From assembly GCA_963838775.1 (NCBI GenBank), contig CAWISP010000034.1:94704-158703 (forward strand): a DNA stretch of 64,000 nt, read 5' to 3'. The notes below the pieces were generated by a model that was given only the letters and a program-made list of their open reading frames with translations, searched no databases and had not been told where the DNA came from. This document shows, piece after piece, positions 62,111-64,000 of this stretch. Both the position numbers and the translations under genes were made by a program. This DNA is from Chersky-840 sp963838775 (GTDB taxonomy: Bacteria > Actinomycetota > Acidimicrobiia > Acidimicrobiales > UBA8190). Each line of letters opens with the position of its first letter. The first letter of the stretch is position 1.

Positions 62111-62881
62111 TTATGGGGCCTTACCGCTCCGCGGACGTTTACGCTCGGGCAGTCGCACGACGGGTGCGCGATTCTCGTCCTCATGCGCGTCCCGCTGATG
62201 GGGCACAAAGACGCCTGTTTGTGATCGGAGATAGGTGAGCACCGCAGTGACCCTGCGGTCGATCAGGCCCTGGCCATCGAGCCCGAGCTTTCGGAAGATG
62301 GTGGTGACGTGTTTCTCCACGGACTTCACCGATACGTGCAACTCGGCGGCGATCGCCTTGTTCGACAGCCCGTGGGCCATCTGTTCCAGCACATCGAGCT
62401 CACGCACCGAAAGGTCATCGATGGCCGCGCCCTGGCGGCGACGCATGAGGGCATCCACGATGCCCGGATCCAGCACGGTCTGGCCGGCACGGACCTCGCG
62501 CAGCGCGCCGAGCACCGTGTCCATGTCGGGGAGCTGTTCGTCGAGGAGATAGGCGATCCGCGACGCGCCCCCGCGTAGCAGCTCGAGGGCGAAGCCGTTA
62601 CCCCGGTCGGAGATGACCACGATCCCCATGTGCGGGTACTCCTCGCGCAGATGGCGAGCGGCGATGATGGTGTCCATGGTCGTGATGGCCGGGGTGCGGA
62701 TGCTGACGATCACCGCCTCGGGGGCGAGGTGAGCCACCAGTCCCAGAAGCTCATCGAGGTCCCGGGCCCGCCCCACGACCTCGATATCGGGCACGTCTGT
62801 GAGCAGGGCAGCCAGTCCATCGCCGATGAGCAAGCTGTCGGTGGCCAGAACCACCGTGATCGGACCCTGATCGGGACACAT
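62111..62881 (-). CDS. LuxR-type regulator with degenerate receiver domain
   Basis: NarL-like architecture. The C-terminal helix-turn-helix is intact (LSVRELDVLEQMAHGLSNKAIAAELHVSVKSVEKHVTTIFRKLGL). The receiver (VVLATDSLLIGDGLAALL) has lost key residues: the phosphoacceptor position reads VIVSIRTP (Ser instead of Asp), the acidic pair is TDS, and the conserved Lys position reads AYLLDEQ. Only the Ser/Thr (VVISDRG) remains. It therefore cannot be phosphorylated in the standard way. ATG at 62881 follows GAGGAG. 256 residues; the end (RAPVVRLPERKRPRSGKAP) is basic. Divergent from the sensor kinase gene 311 bases away, so probably still its functional partner. Confidence 0.85.
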   Translation of the reverse strand: MCPDQGPITVVLATDSLLIGDGLAALLTDVPDIEVVGRARDLDELLGLVAHLAPEAVIVSIRTPAITTMDTIIAARHLREEYPHMGIVVISDRGNGFALELLRGGASRIAYLLDEQLPDMDTVLGALREVRAGQTVLDPGIVDALMRRRQGAAIDDLSVRELDVLEQMAHGLSNKAIAAELHVSVKSVEKHVTTIFRKLGLDGQGLIDRRVTAVLTYLRSQTGVFVPHQRDAHEDENRAPVVRLPERKRPRSGKAP

Positions 62882-63192
62882 TTCCGAACTCCTCGCAGGT
62901 GGCCGAAAGATCTCGGAAATGCGAGCCAACGTGATCGGCGGCCACGTCAAAAGTCTTGTCGCCAGCATAACGGGGACATCACCGCCGGGATCACGGGGTT
63001 TTCATAGGGTGTACCCGCCCACGATTTCGGGTCTTCCCTATATCGGTCCTGCGCGCACTAGTGATCCACTGATGCGGAAGGGGGGGGTCGGAGGGAAAAC
63101 CCCGGCCCTAGTGGCCGAGGGATGAGACCTTGAAACGGGGAAGCGACCGCCGCGCACGGCCATGGAGAACAAGAAACCCAGCATCGCTTCCG
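62882..63192. other. Divergent promoter region of the two-component pair
   Basis: No gene seen in 311 bases. It is less GC-rich than its flanks and contains CCCTATATCGG (around 63035) and a homopolymer run of seven G near 63079. Promoters for both divergent genes must lie here; none can be assigned with confidence. Confidence 0.4.
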
Positions 63193-64000
63193 ATGCTGGC
63201 GACGCTGAACGAACACGGGGGTCACGTGCCATATCGCTCGATCGAGGACCCAGCCACGCTCCGTCGTCTGCTGGAGGCAAATCTCCTGCTGGAGGCTGAT
63301 CTCGATCTCCCCATCCTGCTTCTTCACTTCATCGAGGAAGCGCGATCGATGACCGGCGCCCGGTTTGGCGCCATCGGTGTCCTGAACAACGAGCGAACTG
63401 CCCTGGACGAGTTCATCACCGTGGGCCTCGACCCTGAGCAAGAACAGAAGATCGGTGCCCGACCGACAGGGCTGGGGGTACTCGGACTGCTCATAACTGA
63501 CGCCCATCCCCTACGGCTGGCGAACCTTAGCTCCCACCCCGACAGCTTCGGCTTCCCGACCAACCATCCCCAAATGACTTCGTTCCTGGGGGTGCCAATC
63601 AGGGTGCGTGACGAGGTGTACGGCAATATCTACTTGACCGACAAGGTGGGCTGGTCCGAGTTTACGATTGACGACGAAGCGCTTGTTGTTGCCCTGGCCC
63701 TCGGAGCGGGCATCGCCATCGAGAACGCCCGGCTCCATCAACGGGTCCAACAGCTGGCCGTGTATGACGATCGGGATCGCCTGGCGCGAGACCTGCACGA
63801 CAACGTGATCCAACGTCTCTTTGCCGCCGGACTTGCCTTGCAGAGCATGGCCGGGATCGCAGCTTCAGCGGGCATCGCAGACCGGTTCCAGCGCGTCGTT
63901 CATGACCTAGATGAATCGATCCGCCAGATCCGCTCGACGATCTACGAGCTTGGGGCAATGGAGATCGATCCTGGCCTGCGCTCCAGCATTCTCTCGCTCG
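63193..64000 (+). CDS. GAF-domain sensor histidine kinase (DevS-like), 3' end outside window
   Basis: A short N-terminus (RSIEDPATLRRLLEANLLLEAD) leads into one GAF domain (LLLHFIEEARSMTGARFGAIGVL, RLANLSSHPDSFGFPTNHPQM, FLGVPIRVRDEVYGNIYLTDK, VVALALGAGIAIENARLH). The HisKA_3 dimerisation helix with phosphoacceptor His follows (RDRLARDLHDNVIQRLFAAGLALQ). The ATPase domain lies beyond the window. The GAF segment VPIRVRDEVYGNIYLTDK is very like those of DevS/DosS haem sensors, so an oxygen, NO or redox signal is likely (inference). Start is ATG 63193 or GTG 63226. Partner of the divergent LuxR gene by position. Confidence 0.88.
   Translation, partial: MLATLNEHGGHVPYRSIEDPATLRRLLEANLLLEADLDLPILLLHFIEEARSMTGARFGAIGVLNNERTALDEFITVGLDPEQEQKIGARPTGLGVLGLLITDAHPLRLANLSSHPDSFGFPTNHPQMTSFLGVPIRVRDEVYGNIYLTDKVGWSEFTIDDEALVVALALGAGIAIENARLHQRVQQLAVYDDRDRLARDLHDNVIQRLFAAGLALQSMAGIAASAGIADRFQRVVHDLDESIRQIRSTIYELGAMEIDPGLRSSILSL

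Noticed and set aside
61679..62224. 181-codon plus-strand frame right of IS110
   Set aside because: Low-complexity product without a ribosome-binding site that overlaps the regulator gene on the other strand.

Overview
The window is high-GC DNA with frequent GTG starts and long runs of start/stop overlaps (GTGA, ATGA). It encodes mycothiol ligase, F420-linked enzymes, phosphatidylinositol-mannoside enzymes and a perfectly conserved DtxR/IdeR iron box. Together these point to an actinobacterium, most likely class Acidimicrobiia rather than a mycobacterium or streptomycete. The taxon is inferred from gene content; no rRNA or tRNA gene was recognised.

Region 1 (1-24.2 kb) is a housekeeping block. 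On the minus strand, in transcription order, it carries pgsA, a PatA-like acyltransferase, pimA, an M48 peptidase, pdxS, pdxT, yebC, ruvC, ruvA, ruvB, yajC, secD, secF, rel, hisS and aspS (cut by the window edge). Upstream lie an F420-dependent NADP reductase, mshC, thrS and a HIT protein. The order thrS-HIT-pgsA-patA-pimA-pdxST-yebC-ruvCAB-secDF-rel-hisS-aspS matches the Rv2614c-to-Rv2572c segment of Mycobacterium tuberculosis. The main difference is an EF-G-like GTPase inserted on the plus strand between HIT and pgsA. Every gene here reads without a break.

Region 2 (24.3-38 kb) is metabolic and regulatory: FabI/InhA-type enoyl reductase, an Rv1264-like adenylate cyclase (frameshifted), a PadR regulator, a secreted GH26-like hydrolase, an aldehyde dehydrogenase and an MFS carrier. 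A dienoyl-CoA reductase/isomerase pair follows, likely for unsaturated acyl-CoA oxidation; its reductase is frameshifted. Then come a large GYW-repeat secreted protein with an amber stop in place of a repeat tryptophan, a TetR regulator and a nitronate monooxygenase.

Region 3 (37.7-54.5 kb) is gene-poor accessory DNA: small membrane proteins, lipoproteins (one behind an iron box), two broken thioesterases, a TauD-type dioxygenase, an F420-dependent LLM oxidoreductase and a LuxR response regulator. It also holds three sets of direct repeats and members of a small secreted-domain family that recurs three times in the window.

Region 4 (54.5-62 kb) is a mobile-element zone: a decayed IS481 transposase, a group II intron with its reverse transcriptase and a clear domain V, and an intact IS110-family transposase whose long left leader folds into strong hairpins like a bridge RNA.

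Region 5 (62.1-64 kb) is a divergent two-component pair: a LuxR-type regulator whose receiver has lost its phosphorylatable Asp, and a GAF/HisKA_3 sensor kinase cut by the window edge.

A striking overall pattern: seven non-transposon genes between 25 and 53 kb carry one apparent single-base indel or nonsense change each, while the housekeeping block carries none.
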